Positions 50,741 through 59,738 of a stretch of DNA of 64,000 nt are shown piece after piece. The stretch comes from Streptomyces montanisoli. GTDB lineage: Bacteria > Actinomycetota > Actinomycetes > Streptomycetales > Streptomycetaceae. A model generated the notes under the pieces. It searched no databases. It saw only the letters and a list, made by a program, of their open reading frames with translations, and had not been told where the DNA came from. The first letter of the stretch is position 1. Each line of letters begins with the position of its first letter. Made by a program: the position numbers and the translations under genes. The stretch covers positions 1 through 64,000 of the forward strand of contig NZ_JAGIQL010000006.1 of NCBI RefSeq assembly GCF_017813245.1, read 5' to 3'.

Positions 50741-53245
50741 ATGGCATTCAATCATTTACCAGCAGCCATGCACGACGCCTTGAGGCCATTGTCCCGCAGA
50801 CCAGTGACACACTCGATGCCGATGGCCAGGACCCACCGCCCCAGCGGACTCCCCCGGAGCGGGGACGATCACCCCTCACCGGACGCCGTCCTCGAACGGC
50901 TCGCCGCAGGGGCGGGCCGTGCTGCGCGCATCACCCATACGGAGCACCTGCCCCCGAGACCCGGTCGTCATGCAGTCTGGCCCGACCGCATCAGAACCGA
51001 GATCATCGCCGCCATCCAGCAGGCGGGCATCGACCACCCGTGGGCCCACCAGGCGGAGGCAGCCGAGCACGCGCTCGACGGCGAGTCGGTCGTGATCGCG
51101 ACGGGCACGGCCTCCGGCAAGTCACTCGCCTACCTCGCCCCCGTCCTCACCGCGCTCCTGGACGGCTCCGAGGCGCCCAACGGGCGTGGCGCCACCGCCC
51201 TCTACCTGGCCCCCACGAAGGCGCTCGCCGCCGACCAGCGCCGCTCGGTGCGCGCCCTGGCCGCGCCGCTGGGCACCGCCGTGCGCCCGGCGGTGTACGA
51301 CGGCGACACCCCGGTCGAGGAACGCGAATGGGTCAGGCAGTACGCGAACTACGTCCTGACCAATCCCGACATGCTGCACCGCGGCATACTCCCCTCCCAT
51401 GCGCGCTGGTCCTCCTTCCTGCGCGCGCTGCGCTACGTCGTGATCGACGAGTGCCACACCTACCGCGGCGTCTTCGGCTCTCACGTGGCGCAGGTGCTGC
51501 GCCGGCTGCGCCGCGTCTGCGCACGCTACGGCGCGCACCCCGTCTTCCTGCTGGCGTCGGCGACCGCAGCCCAGCCCGCCGTGGCGGCGGAACGCCTCAC
51601 GGGCCTGCCCGTGCGCGAGGTCGCCGACGACGCCTCGCCGCGCGGCGAGGTCGTCTTCGCCCTGTGGGAGCCCCCTCTCACCGAGTTCCACGGCGAGCGG
51701 GGCGCGCCCGTACGCCGCACCGCCACCGCGGAGACCGCCGACCTCCTCACCGACCTGACCGTGCAGGGCGTCCGCACGGTCGCCTTCGTACGCTCGCGGC
51801 GCGGTGCGGAGCTGATCTCCGTCATCGCGCAGGAGCGGCTGGCCCAGGTGGACCGCTCGCTGCCGCCCAGGGTCGCCGCCTACCGCGGCGGGTACCTGCC
51901 GGAGGAGCGGCGCGCCCTGGAGTCCGCCCTGCACTCCGGCGAGCTCCTCGGCCTGTCCGCCACCACGGCGCTCGAACTCGGCATCGACGTGTCAGGGCTC
52001 GACGCCGTGCTGATCACCGGCTACCCGGGGACCCGCGCCTCCCTGTGGCAGCAGGCGGGCCGCGCTGGACGGGCGGGCCAGGGCGCCCTCGCCGTGCTCG
52101 TCGCCAGGGACGATCCGCTGGACACCTACCTCGTCCACCATCCGGAGGCCCTGTTCGACCAGCCGGTCGAGTCGACCGTCCTCGACCCGGACAACCCTTA
52201 CGTCCTCGCCCCCCATCTGTGCGCGGCCGCCGCCGAGATCCCGCTCACGGAGGACGACCTGGAACTGTTCGGGCCCGCATCGGCGGGTCTGCTGCCGCAG
52301 CTCGAGGCCGCGGCACTGCTGCGCCGCCGTTCCTCCGGCTGGTTCTGGACGCAGCGCAGGCGCGCGGCAGACCTCGCCGACATCCGCGGCGGTGGCGGCA
52401 GCCCCGTGAAGATCGTCGAGGCCGGTACGGGCCGGCTGCTCGGCACGGTCGACGAGGCCGCCGCGCACACGGCCGTCCACGACGGGGCCGTCCACCTCCA
52501 CCAGGGCCGTACGTACCTGGTGAAGCACCTGGACCTGGCCGACTCCGTCGCGCTCGTCGAGGAGGCGGCACCGCCCTACTCGACGACCGCGCGCGACACC
52601 ACCGCCATCTCCGTCCTGGAGACGGAGACCGAGATTCCGTGGGGCGCAGGCCGCCTGTGCTACGGGTCCGTCGAGGTCACCAACCAGGTCGTCTCCTTCC
52701 TGAGCCGCCGTCTCATCACCGGTGAGGTGCTCGGCGAGACCAAGCTGGACCTGCCGCCGCGCACCCTGCGCACGCGCGCCGTGTGGTGGACCGTCACCGA
52801 GGACCAGCTGGACAGCGCGCGCGTCAACCCCGAGCAGCTCGGCGGCGCCCTGCACGCCGCGGAACACGCCTCCATCGGACTCCTCCCTCTCTTCGCCACC
52901 TGCGACCGCTGGGACATCGGCGGTGTGTCCGTGCCGCTGCACCCGGACACGCTGCTGCCCACGGTCTTCGTCTACGACGGCCACCCGGGCGGCGCGGGCT
53001 TCGCCGAGCGCGCGTTCCGTACGGCACGCTCCTGGCTGAGCGCCACCCGCGAGGCCATCGCCTCCTGCGATTGCGAGGCGGGCTGCCCGTCGTGCATCCA
53101 GTCGCCCAAGTGCGGCAACGGCAACGACCCCCTCCACAAGCGCGGAGCCGTGCGCCTCCTGGCGGAACTGCTCAAGGGCGCCCCCCAGGAGGCTCCGGAG
53201 CCGGAGGGCCTGCCGGGTCCGAGGACGTCCCCGGCGACGCCGTGA
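50741..53245 (+). CDS. DEAD/DEAH-box helicase with C-terminal zinc cluster (MrfA/YprA-like)
   Basis: About 834 residues. Helicase motifs: VIATGTASGKSLAY (I), VVIDECHTYRG (II), SATAA (III), and QQAGRAGRAGQ (VI). The C terminus has the cysteine cluster CDCEAGCPSCIQSPKC, the MZB/DUF1998 hallmark. Bacillus MrfA of this family repairs mitomycin damage, so a DNA-repair role is probable. I start at ATG 50741 (AFNHLPAAMHDALRPLS); the ribosome site is weak and ATG 50768 is possible. The 3' end overlaps the convergent pilin-like gene by 74 bases. Confidence 0.88.
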   Translation: MAFNHLPAAMHDALRPLSRRPVTHSMPMARTHRPSGLPRSGDDHPSPDAVLERLAAGAGRAARITHTEHLPPRPGRHAVWPDRIRTEIIAAIQQAGIDHPWAHQAEAAEHALDGESVVIATGTASGKSLAYLAPVLTALLDGSEAPNGRGATALYLAPTKALAADQRRSVRALAAPLGTAVRPAVYDGDTPVEEREWVRQYANYVLTNPDMLHRGILPSHARWSSFLRALRYVVIDECHTYRGVFGSHVAQVLRRLRRVCARYGAHPVFLLASATAAQPAVAAERLTGLPVREVADDASPRGEVVFALWEPPLTEFHGERGAPVRRTATAETADLLTDLTVQGVRTVAFVRSRRGAELISVIAQERLAQVDRSLPPRVAAYRGGYLPEERRALESALHSGELLGLSATTALELGIDVSGLDAVLITGYPGTRASLWQQAGRAGRAGQGALAVLVARDDPLDTYLVHHPEALFDQPVESTVLDPDNPYVLAPHLCAAAAEIPLTEDDLELFGPASAGLLPQLEAAALLRRRSSGWFWTQRRRAADLADIRGGGGSPVKIVEAGTGRLLGTVDEAAAHTAVHDGAVHLHQGRTYLVKHLDLADSVALVEEAAPPYSTTARDTTAISVLETETEIPWGAGRLCYGSVEVTNQVVSFLSRRLITGEVLGETKLDLPPRTLRTRAVWWTVTEDQLDSARVNPEQLGGALHAAEHASIGLLPLFATCDRWDIGGVSVPLHPDTLLPTVFVYDGHPGGAGFAERAFRTARSWLSATREAIASCDCEAGCPSCIQSPKCGNGNDPLHKRGAVRLLAELLKGAPQEAPEPEGLPGPRTSPATP

Positions 53246-53588
53246 GCCCCGGGCCCGCCCGAGCCAGGGCCGTGGGCTCGTAGGGTCCGGCTCTGACGGC
53301 GGCCGTCACCTCCGCGACCTGCCCGTCGAGCACGCACCGCACCAGCCGTGCCCCCTGGGCGCCAGCGACCGTGCGCGCGCCACGGCACGCGGCCGTGCGA
53401 CCCGCAGGGGCCCGGTCGGCCGCCGCGAGCGCGGCGAGGTCGGCCGCCGCTTCCGCCCGGTGCCGGGCGACGACCGCCTCCCCGAGGGCCAGAACGACGC
53501 CGAACAACGCGCACAGCACCGTCGCGGCCACAGCCGTCACCACCGTGGCGTAACCGCGGTCGCCCTCCGACCGCCTCCGGCCGCTCAC
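53172..53588 (-). CDS. TadE-like pseudopilin (Rv3654c/TIGR03816 type)
   Basis: About 138 residues from a GTG overlapping the upstream stop by GTGA. RGYATVVTAVAATVLCALFGVVLALGEAVVARHRAEAAADLAALAAAD is the typical helix with its following segment. The C-terminal half is Gly/Ala/Pro-rich. Named in TIGR03816 as the helicase/secretion-neighbourhood TadE-like protein, it occurs exactly between this helicase and a Tad cluster. It is a probable minor component of the secretion pilus. Confidence 0.82.
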   Translation of the reverse strand: MSGRRRSEGDRGYATVVTAVAATVLCALFGVVLALGEAVVARHRAEAAADLAALAAADRAPAGRTAACRGARTVAGAQGARLVRCVLDGQVAEVTAAVRAGPYEPTALARAGPGLTASPGTSSDPAGPPAPEPPGGRP

Positions 53589-54022
53589 GGGCCACCTCCC
53601 GACGCCCCGGGGCCCCCGGCCGCCGGTTCCGGGACGGCGGCTTTCCCTGCCTGTCCCTGGGCGGTGTCCTCGGCCGCCGCTACCGCCTCGGCGGACAGCT
53701 TCAGCGCGAGGGCGCGCGGCCCTGGGACAGGCGCCGCCACCTCGACGTGCCACAGGTCGCCGTGCCTGTCCATGGTGACCTTCGCGCCCTCGGGAGCCAC
53801 GGACCTGGCCGCGTCGAGCGCGGCCGCTTCCGGTTCCGACCTGGCCGCGGCCCGCGCCCCGGCCCGCGCCGCGTCCACGCACTGGATCTGCGCGGCCGCC
53901 GCCATGAGCGCCCAGACGAGAGCCATCGCGAAGGCGACGAGCCCGGGGATGGTCACGGCGGCCTCCGCCGTGACATAGCCCGCGTCGCGCCCGAGGCGGC
54001 GGCCCCGGATGTCACTTCGCAC
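53585..54022 (-). CDS. TadE-family minor pilin
   Basis: 145 residues with DAGYVTAEAAVTIPGLVAFAMALVWALMAAAAQIQCVDAARAGARAAARSE: a glutamate-bearing pilin-like helix followed by the TadE box. The GTG start overlaps the end of the next gene upstream by 11 bases. The tail is Ala/Gly/Pro-rich. It should sit in the membrane and help build the Tad-like pilus. Confidence 0.85.
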   Translation of the reverse strand: MRSDIRGRRLGRDAGYVTAEAAVTIPGLVAFAMALVWALMAAAAQIQCVDAARAGARAAARSEPEAAALDAARSVAPEGAKVTMDRHGDLWHVEVAAPVPGPRALALKLSAEAVAAAEDTAQGQAGKAAVPEPAAGGPGASGGGP

Positions 54023-54200
54023 TGAGCGCCCGCTCGATCAGCGACTGCAGCGCCCCCTGCACCGTCCCGCTCGTGACGACCTTGTACAGCACCGCCGCGA
54101 ACGCGCATGCGGCGATCGTGCCCACCGCGTACTCCGACGTCGTCATGCCCGCGTCCGAACGCATCCTCCGCAGCCACAACGCCCTTGCCCACTTCCTCAT
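54012..54200 (-). CDS. Flp-pilin-like DUF4244 protein
   Basis: 62 residues. RSDAGMTTSEYAVGTIAACAFAAVLYKVV is a short pilin with the Glu at position five after the processed residue, as in Flp pilins, and one hydrophobic helix. It is probably the main subunit of the pilus. ATG 54200 follows GGGGAGAG. It lies 115 bases downstream of tadC and overlaps the TadE gene. Confidence 0.88.
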   Translation of the reverse strand: MRKWARALWLRRMRSDAGMTTSEYAVGTIAACAFAAVLYKVVTSGTVQGALQSLIERALSAK

Positions 54201-54315
54201 GACGCTCTCCCCTCGTGTCACGCCTGTAGTCCGTACGCCGGCTCCCCGCCGGTCGCTGTTCTTGCCGGTCGCCGCCCTTGTCCCTCCGGTGCGCCCCGCC
54301 ACTCAGTCCCGCCTT

Positions 54316-55098
54316 TCAGCCCCCGCCGAGCAGCCCCTTGGCCAGACCGATCACGACGGGCGCCACGCCCGTGGCGAGGAAGGCCGGCAGGAAGCAGAGG
54401 CCCACCGGTCCCGTGATCAGCACCTGCGCCCGTTGCGCCCTGGCCGTGGCCCTCCTGGACCGTTCGGCCCTGAGCCCATCGGCCAGCCGGGCCAGCGGTT
54501 CGGCCGCGGGCGCGCCGCTGGCGCAGGCACGCTCCAGGCAGCGGGCCAGCCCCGCCGCGCCCGGTATCTCCCCGAACCGGCCCCACGCCGCGGCCGGTTC
54601 GCCCCCGAGCCCGATCTCCGCCGCCGCGCCGGCCAGCCGGTCCCCCACCGGGCCACCGAGGGAGCTCCCGACGGCCTCGGCGGCCTCGCGCGGCCCCGCA
54701 CCGGCCGCGGTGCAGGCGGCCAGCAGGTCGGCGGCGAGCGGCAGCCGCCGTACCGCCTCATCGGCCGCCGCACGACCCTGCTCGCCCGCCCTCTTCGTGC
54801 GCAGCCACCGGCGCAACCCCGCGGCCGCCGCCACGCCCACCAGGGCGCCCGCCAAGCCGCCCACCAGGAACCAGCCCGCCAGGAACGCGCCGAGCAACGG
54901 AGCCGCGCGCCGGGCACGGCCCGGCAGAGCCACCCGGGAGAACGCGGGGCCTCGTGCCCGCGCCATCCCGAACAGGGCCGCCGTGCGCCTGCGGACAGCG
55001 CGCTCGCCGAGCCGCCCGGACACCGCCATGGCCAGGCATCCGGCCGCGGCCGAAACGGAGACCGTCACCCACAGCCTGTGGAAGAACTCGCCGCTCAT
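54316..55098 (-). CDS. tadC: TadC-like type II/IV secretion membrane protein
   Basis: 260 residues of the T2SSF family: N-terminal and C-terminal hydrophobic segments, and the family motif region DEAVRRLPLAADLLAACTAAGAGPREAAEAVG, then GIPGAAGLARCLERACASG. It makes the inner-membrane platform with TadB. The ATG overlaps tadB by ATGA. Confidence 0.86.
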   Translation of the reverse strand: MSGEFFHRLWVTVSVSAAAGCLAMAVSGRLGERAVRRRTAALFGMARARGPAFSRVALPGRARRAAPLLGAFLAGWFLVGGLAGALVGVAAAAGLRRWLRTKRAGEQGRAAADEAVRRLPLAADLLAACTAAGAGPREAAEAVGSSLGGPVGDRLAGAAAEIGLGGEPAAAWGRFGEIPGAAGLARCLERACASGAPAAEPLARLADGLRAERSRRATARAQRAQVLITGPVGLCFLPAFLATGVAPVVIGLAKGLLGGG

Positions 55099-55961
55099 CC
55101 GGCCTCACCCGCCCGGACGATCCGCCCCGCCCACCACAGCCCCGCGGACTCCAGCAGGGCACCGGCCATGAGACAGGCGATCCCCGCCGGGGTGTGCAGC
55201 AGGATTCTGAGCGGGTGGGCGCCCATCGCCGAACCGAGGCCGAGGCCGACCGCGGGCAGCAGCGCGAGCACCGTCACCGTCGACCAGGCGCCGGCGAGCT
55301 GGGCGCGCAGCCCCTGCCGCTGGTCGCGCTCCGCCCGGAGCGCCGCCTCCAGCCGATCGAGACCCGCGGCCAGTCCCGCTCCGCCGTCCACGGCCACCTG
55401 CCAGCACGTGGCGATCCCGACCAGGCCGTCCGCGCCGGCGGCCGAGGCCGCCCGCCTGAGCGCGGCAGGCACATCCCCGCCGAAGCGGACGGCCGCCACC
55501 ACCGCCGCCTCGTCCCCGCCCAGGCCACCGGTCATCGCGGACGCGGCCGGCAGCGCACGCGCGGGGTGCAGTCCCGCCCTCAGCTCGCCGGCCGTCGCGC
55601 CGCACAGCGCGATCACCGCGTCCGCCCTCCGCTCCGCCGCTCTGCGCAGCCCCGCCGCACGCAGCCTTCGCCGCAGGAGCGGCACCGCCAGCAGGCCGGC
55701 GCAGAGCGGCAGCGGGGACGCGCCCACCGCCGCGACCAGTGCTCCGGCCGGCAGGCACAGCCACTCCCGGCCGAGCGAACCGGCACGGCGCCTCAGCCAT
55801 CCCAGGATTCGGCGGTGCCAGGGCGCGTCGGCGGCCGCGCCGTCGCGGAACAGGGCCCTGGCCCTGCGGCGCCCCTTCCCCGCGCTCACCGCGAACCACA
55901 CGGCCGCCCCGCCGCACAGGGCGGCGGCGTACGCGCACTCGGCCGCCGACACGGCCGTCAC
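55095..55961 (-). CDS. tadB: TadB-like secretion platform protein
   Basis: About 288 residues, T2SSF family with ADAVIALCGATAGELRAGLHPARAL and LDRLEAALRAERDQRQGLRAQLAGAWSTVTVLALLPAVGLGLG. GTG 55961 overlaps the tadA stop (GTGA). It works with TadC and the TadA ATPase in the cell membrane. Confidence 0.86.
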   Translation of the reverse strand: MTAVSAAECAYAAALCGGAAVWFAVSAGKGRRRARALFRDGAAADAPWHRRILGWLRRRAGSLGREWLCLPAGALVAAVGASPLPLCAGLLAVPLLRRRLRAAGLRRAAERRADAVIALCGATAGELRAGLHPARALPAASAMTGGLGGDEAAVVAAVRFGGDVPAALRRAASAAGADGLVGIATCWQVAVDGGAGLAAGLDRLEAALRAERDQRQGLRAQLAGAWSTVTVLALLPAVGLGLGSAMGAHPLRILLHTPAGIACLMAGALLESAGLWWAGRIVRAGEAG

Positions 55962-57139
55962 AGCGCACCGCCGACCAGCTCGGTCAGCCGCGCGCACCCC
56001 GGCTCGCGGGCGAACCCGCCGGGAGCCCAGCGCAGCGCGGGCACGGGCACCACAAACCCGGCCGCGTCCCGCCGCAGCACATGCACCTCGGCGACGCGCC
56101 GCCGCCCTTCCCTGTCCCGGACGAGATGGAGCACGACGGACACGGCTGCCGCCAACTGGCTGTGCAGCGCCGCCCGGTCGAGCCCGGCTGCCGTGCCGAG
56201 CGCTTCGAGCCGGGCGGGCACGTCGGCCGCCGCGTTGGCGTGCACCGTGCCGCAGCCGCCCTCGTGGCCGGTGTTGAGCGCGGCCAGAAGATCCGTCACT
56301 TCGGCGCCCCGGACCTCGCCGACCACCAGGCGGTCGGGACGCATCCGCAGGGCCTGCCTGACGAGGTCCTTCAACGTCACCTCGCCGGCGCCCTCCTGGT
56401 TCGCCGGGCGGGCTTCAAGGCGCACCACATGCGGGTGGTCGGGACGCAGTTCGGCCGAGTCCTCGGCGAGCACGATGCGCTCCCGCGCGCCGACCAGACC
56501 GAGCAGCGTGGACAGCAACGTCGTCTTGCCCGTGCCCGTGCCGCCGCTGATGAGGAAGGACAGCCTTGCTTTCACCAAGGCGCGCAGCACCCGCTCGCCG
56601 CCCGGCGGAACCGTGCCCGCGGCGGCCAGCTCCGCGAGGGAGAAGGCCCGGGGACGCACCACCCGAAGCGACAGGTAGGCCGAACCGACCGCGATCGGCG
56701 GCAGCACCGCGTGCATCCGGGTGCCGTCGGGCAAGCGTGCGTCCGCCCACGGCCGTGCGTCGTCGAGTCGCCTTCCGGCCACGGCGGCCAGGCGCTGGGC
56801 GAGCCGCCGCACTGAGCCCGCGTCGGGGAACGCCACGTCCGTCAGCTCCAGGCCGCTGCCCCTGTCCACCCACACCCGGTCGGGCGCCGACACGAGCACG
56901 TCGGTCACGAGGCCGTCGGCGAGGAGCGGTTCGAGCGGGCCCGTGCCCACCAGCTCGCTGCGCAACTCCTCCGCCGCGCCCAGTACTTCCGCGTCCCCCA
57001 GCAGGCGGCCCTGGGCGCGCAGGGCCGCCGCCACACGCGCGGGTGTCGGCTCGGCGCCGCTCTGCGCGAGGCGCCTGCGCACGGCGTCGAGCATGCCCGC
57101 ACCGCCCTGCCCGGCGGTCCCCATCACCGTCGCGCTCAC
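55958..57139 (-). CDS. tadA: TadA/CpaF secretion ATPase
   Basis: About 393 residues. VTDVLVSAPDRVWVDRGSG (N-terminal domain), Walker A GGTGTGKTTLLSTLLG, an Asp box ERIVLAEDSAELRP, Walker B/His box RMRPDRLVVGEVRGAE and NTGHEGGCGTVHAN. It powers assembly and disassembly of the Tad pilus. GTG 57139 overlaps the ssd stop by GTGA; an in-frame ATG lies five codons downstream. Confidence 0.93.
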   Translation of the reverse strand: MSATVMGTAGQGGAGMLDAVRRRLAQSGAEPTPARVAAALRAQGRLLGDAEVLGAAEELRSELVGTGPLEPLLADGLVTDVLVSAPDRVWVDRGSGLELTDVAFPDAGSVRRLAQRLAAVAGRRLDDARPWADARLPDGTRMHAVLPPIAVGSAYLSLRVVRPRAFSLAELAAAGTVPPGGERVLRALVKARLSFLISGGTGTGKTTLLSTLLGLVGARERIVLAEDSAELRPDHPHVVRLEARPANQEGAGEVTLKDLVRQALRMRPDRLVVGEVRGAEVTDLLAALNTGHEGGCGTVHANAAADVPARLEALGTAAGLDRAALHSQLAAAVSVVLHLVRDREGRRRVAEVHVLRRDAAGFVVPVPALRWAPGGFAREPGCARLTELVGGAL

Positions 57140-58245
57140 GACCGCACGCTCCCGCCCGCACCGAGCGCGCGCTCCCAGAAGGCCCCGCAGAACGAGGCCA
57201 AAGGGCCTTTGGCGCGGGCGCCCGGTGGCGCGCCCCGATCGAGCGCGTCGGACAGGCCGGGCTCCGGGGGCAGTTCGCCCGCGAGGGGCAGGCCGAGCGC
57301 CTCGGCCACCCATGCGTCGTCGAGGCCGGCCGCGTACGGCGCGCGCACCACGGCGCGCAGGTCCCGCAGCACCATGCGGACCATCGAGGCGACCCTCTCG
57401 GCCGCCGCGACCGCTCGCAGCTCCGCGGGCACCACGAGCAGCCCGACGTCGAGCTGGGCCAGCGCCTCGGCAGCCGGCTCGTCGATCCGGCGCGGCAGGT
57501 CGACGACCACCACGCCGCCACGCCTTCGCGCAGCGGCGAGCACCGATCGCATGGCATCGGGGCCCACGGCCACCGCATCGCCGCGGTCCCAGCTCAGGAC
57601 GCGCAGATCGTGCAGGCGGGGCAGTGATTCCTCGAGCGCCGTCCCCGCGACGCGGCCCTTCGACGCGGCGAAGTCCGGCCAGCGCCTGCCGTCCGCCTGC
57701 TCGGCTCCGAGCAGGACATCGAGCCCGCCGCCGAGTGGGTCCGCGTCGACCAGCATCGTCCGCCGTCCCGCCCGGGCCGCCGTGACCGCGAGCGCGCAGG
57801 CCAGCGTGGAGGCTCCGGCGCCGCCACGCCCGCCGATGACCCCGACCGTGACCGCGTGTTCGGCGGCGCCCTCCGCAGCGTCCGCGAGGCGATCGACGAG
57901 CCATCCCTCCGCGTCGGGCAGGCACACCACGCACTCAGCGCCGATCTCCACCGCCCGCTGCCACACCGCCGGATCGTCCTCGTCCCGCCCGACGAGCACG
58001 ACGCCGGGTCTGCGAACGGCGCCACGGCACCTGGCCGCCGCGTCGTCCCCGACGAGTACGAGCGGCGCCGCCTCCCAACTGCCCCGTTCCTCGGGGAGCT
58101 TGTGGTGCACCGCCGGGTCGGCGCCGGCGGCGGCGCAGAGCCGCAGCAGATCGTCGAGCAGCTCCACGTCCTCTGTGAGGATCAGCGGCCGCGCCCCGCG
58201 GGCGCCCGCCTCCCCCGACTTCCCCGATGCCATGGGCACGGCCAT
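57136..58245 (-). CDS. ssd: septum site-determining protein/TadZ-like ATPase
   Basis: About 369 residues of a MinD/CpaE-like protein: VTVGVIGGRGGAGASTLACALAV is a deviant Walker A with Ala-Ser in place of Lys-Ser/Thr, then TMLVDADPLGGGLDVLLG and GGVVVVDLPR. The N-terminal about 140 residues are a receiver-like domain, as in Ssd and TadZ. It places the Tad machine or affects septation; Mycobacterium Ssd inhibits division. ATG 58245 follows GGGGGCGATG. Confidence 0.87.
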   Translation of the reverse strand: MAVPMASGKSGEAGARGARPLILTEDVELLDDLLRLCAAAGADPAVHHKLPEERGSWEAAPLVLVGDDAAARCRGAVRRPGVVLVGRDEDDPAVWQRAVEIGAECVVCLPDAEGWLVDRLADAAEGAAEHAVTVGVIGGRGGAGASTLACALAVTAARAGRRTMLVDADPLGGGLDVLLGAEQADGRRWPDFAASKGRVAGTALEESLPRLHDLRVLSWDRGDAVAVGPDAMRSVLAAARRRGGVVVVDLPRRIDEPAAEALAQLDVGLLVVPAELRAVAAAERVASMVRMVLRDLRAVVRAPYAAGLDDAWVAEALGLPLAGELPPEPGLSDALDRGAPPGARAKGPLASFCGAFWERALGAGGSVRS

Positions 58246-58414
58246 GTCATCGCCCCCTGTCCCGTATCCGTGTACGTGCGGGATCGCGGGATCCGCGGGA
58301 GTCTCCTTGAACACTCCCGGAAGATCCGGTTTCAGCGATTCCGGCTACTGCGGACTTCGCAGCCGAAATCAGGCTGCACCGCTCCGGGAAATCATGGGGA
58401 TCTTGCTCGAAAAC

Positions 58415-58441
58415 TGTGGACAACTCGGCGAATGTGAATAA
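58415..58441 (-). promoter_or_regulatory. pair of DnaA-box-like sequences
   Basis: TGTGGACAA (58415-58423) is the exact complement of TTGTCCACA, the preferred Streptomyces DnaA box. TGTGAATAA (58433-58441) is the complement of TTATTCACA, a match to the general consensus TTATNCACA. They are in the same direction with starts 18 bases apart. Confidence 0.6.
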
Positions 58442-58598
58442 CTCGGTAGCTCAAACCGGTGACTTCTGCCGAACACCGCCCTGGTTACGCATCGTGACGC
58501 CCATGGTTGGGCAGGAACCCCTCGGACAGGGGCGGACGAGCGGAGGCGAGGGCGTGGCGTACGAGCGCGGGAATGAGCGGAAACGCATCCGGACATGC

Positions 58599-58633
58599 GA
58601 CGACCCCCGCCGGGGGGGAGAGCGGGGGTCGTC
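58599..58633 (+). terminator. strong hairpin upstream of the HAD gene
   Basis: A 12-bp perfect stem (GACGACCCCCGC / GCGGGGGTCGTC) around an 11-base G-rich loop, 69 bases before the presumed start. Position suggests an mRNA leader structure or attenuator rather than the end of a gene. Confidence 0.5.
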
Positions 58634-58702
58634 CCCACGGCCGACTCGGGGGGGGAGGAGCCGGACCGGGTTAGACACGGTCGCGAACGATCCGTGACTT
58701 CC

Positions 58703-59602
58703 ATGGTGTACCCGAGAGCCTTCTCGAGCAAACCCACACGCCGCACCTTACGCCGAATGGTGGGCGCATATGCTCGGGGCGTGGAAAAAGACTACTTGCC
58801 ACGTACAGCAGCCTTCTTCGACCTGGACAAGACGGTCATTGCCAAGTCGTCCACGTTGACCTTCAGCAGGTCCTTCTACCATGGCGGTCTGATCAACCGC
58901 CGCGCCGTACTGCGGACCGCGTACGCGCAGTTCGTCTTCCTGGCCGGGGGCGCCGACCACGACCAGATGGAGCGCATGCGGCAGTACCTGTCCTCGTTGT
59001 GCAAGGGGTGGAACGTCCGGCAGGTGAAGGAGATCGTCGCCGAGACCCTGCACGATCTGATCGACCCCATCATCTACGACGAGGCCGCCTCGCTCATCGA
59101 GGATCACCACGCCGCCGGCCGCGACGTGGTGATCGTCTCCACTTCCGGCGCCGAAGTGGTGGAGCCCATCGGCCAGTTGCTGGGCGCCGACCGGGTCGTG
59201 GCGACGCGGATGGTGGTGGGTGCCGACGGTTGCTTCACGGGCGAGGTGGAGTACTACGCCTACGGCCCGACGAAGGCGGAGGCCGTGCGGGCACTCGCCG
59301 CCTCGGAGGGGTACGACCTCGCCCGCTGCTACGCGTACAGCGACTCGGCGACGGACGTGCCGATGCTGGAGTCGGTCGGCCACCCCTTCGCGGTCAATCC
59401 GGACCGGGCGCTGCGCCGCGAGGCCGCCGCACGCGAGTGGCCGGTGCTCGTCTTCGACCGGCCGGTGCGGCTCAAGCAGAGGCTGCCCGACTTCTCCATG
59501 CCCCCGCGACCCGCGCTCGTGGCAGCCGTCGCGGTCGGCGCGGCCGTCGCCACCGCGGGTCTGGTCTGGTACACGGCGAACCGCAGGAACGCGACCGCTT
59601 GA
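58703..59602 (+). CDS. HAD-IB family phosphatase
   Basis: About 299 residues. AAFFDLDKTVI is motif I with the nucleophilic Asp; VVIVSTSGAEVV is motif II; CYAYSDSATDVPML is motif III/IV. This is the PSPase-like subfamily IB (TIGR01490). The last 30 residues form a hydrophobic helix (VAAVAVGAAVATAGLVWYTANRR), so the enzyme is probably tail-anchored in the membrane. It neighbours ssd in many actinomycetes. The start is uncertain: ATG 58703, ATG 58757 or GTG 58781; all have weak ribosome sites. Substrate unknown. Confidence 0.85.
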   Translation: MVYPRAFSSKPTRRTLRRMVGAYARGVEKDYLPRTAAFFDLDKTVIAKSSTLTFSRSFYHGGLINRRAVLRTAYAQFVFLAGGADHDQMERMRQYLSSLCKGWNVRQVKEIVAETLHDLIDPIIYDEAASLIEDHHAAGRDVVIVSTSGAEVVEPIGQLLGADRVVATRMVVGADGCFTGEVEYYAYGPTKAEAVRALAASEGYDLARCYAYSDSATDVPMLESVGHPFAVNPDRALRREAAAREWPVLVFDRPVRLKQRLPDFSMPPRPALVAAVAVGAAVATAGLVWYTANRRNATA

Positions 59603-59738
59603 CGCCTCACACCAGTGGTGGTCTTGCCCCCTTTTGACGCCAATAGTAAAGAAGCGGGGCCACGGGTTCCGCCCCGCCGCCGACAGGAGTACAAAGGAAT
59701 CAAGGCCCGCGGGACCAAGGACATCCGAGAGGATCACC

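Larger units (their letters stand above)
58246..58702. promoter_or_regulatory. divergent region between ssd and the HAD phosphatase gene
   Basis: A 457-bp stretch with no credible gene. It contains two DnaA-box sequences and a strong hairpin, and should hold both promoters. A short plus frame (58416-58697) has no ribosome site and crosses the hairpin. Confidence 0.5.

Noticed and set aside
58416..58697. 93-codon plus-strand frame in the ssd/HAD gap
   Set aside because: No ribosome site, crosses a perfect hairpin and DnaA-box sequences, and has no protein-like pattern.
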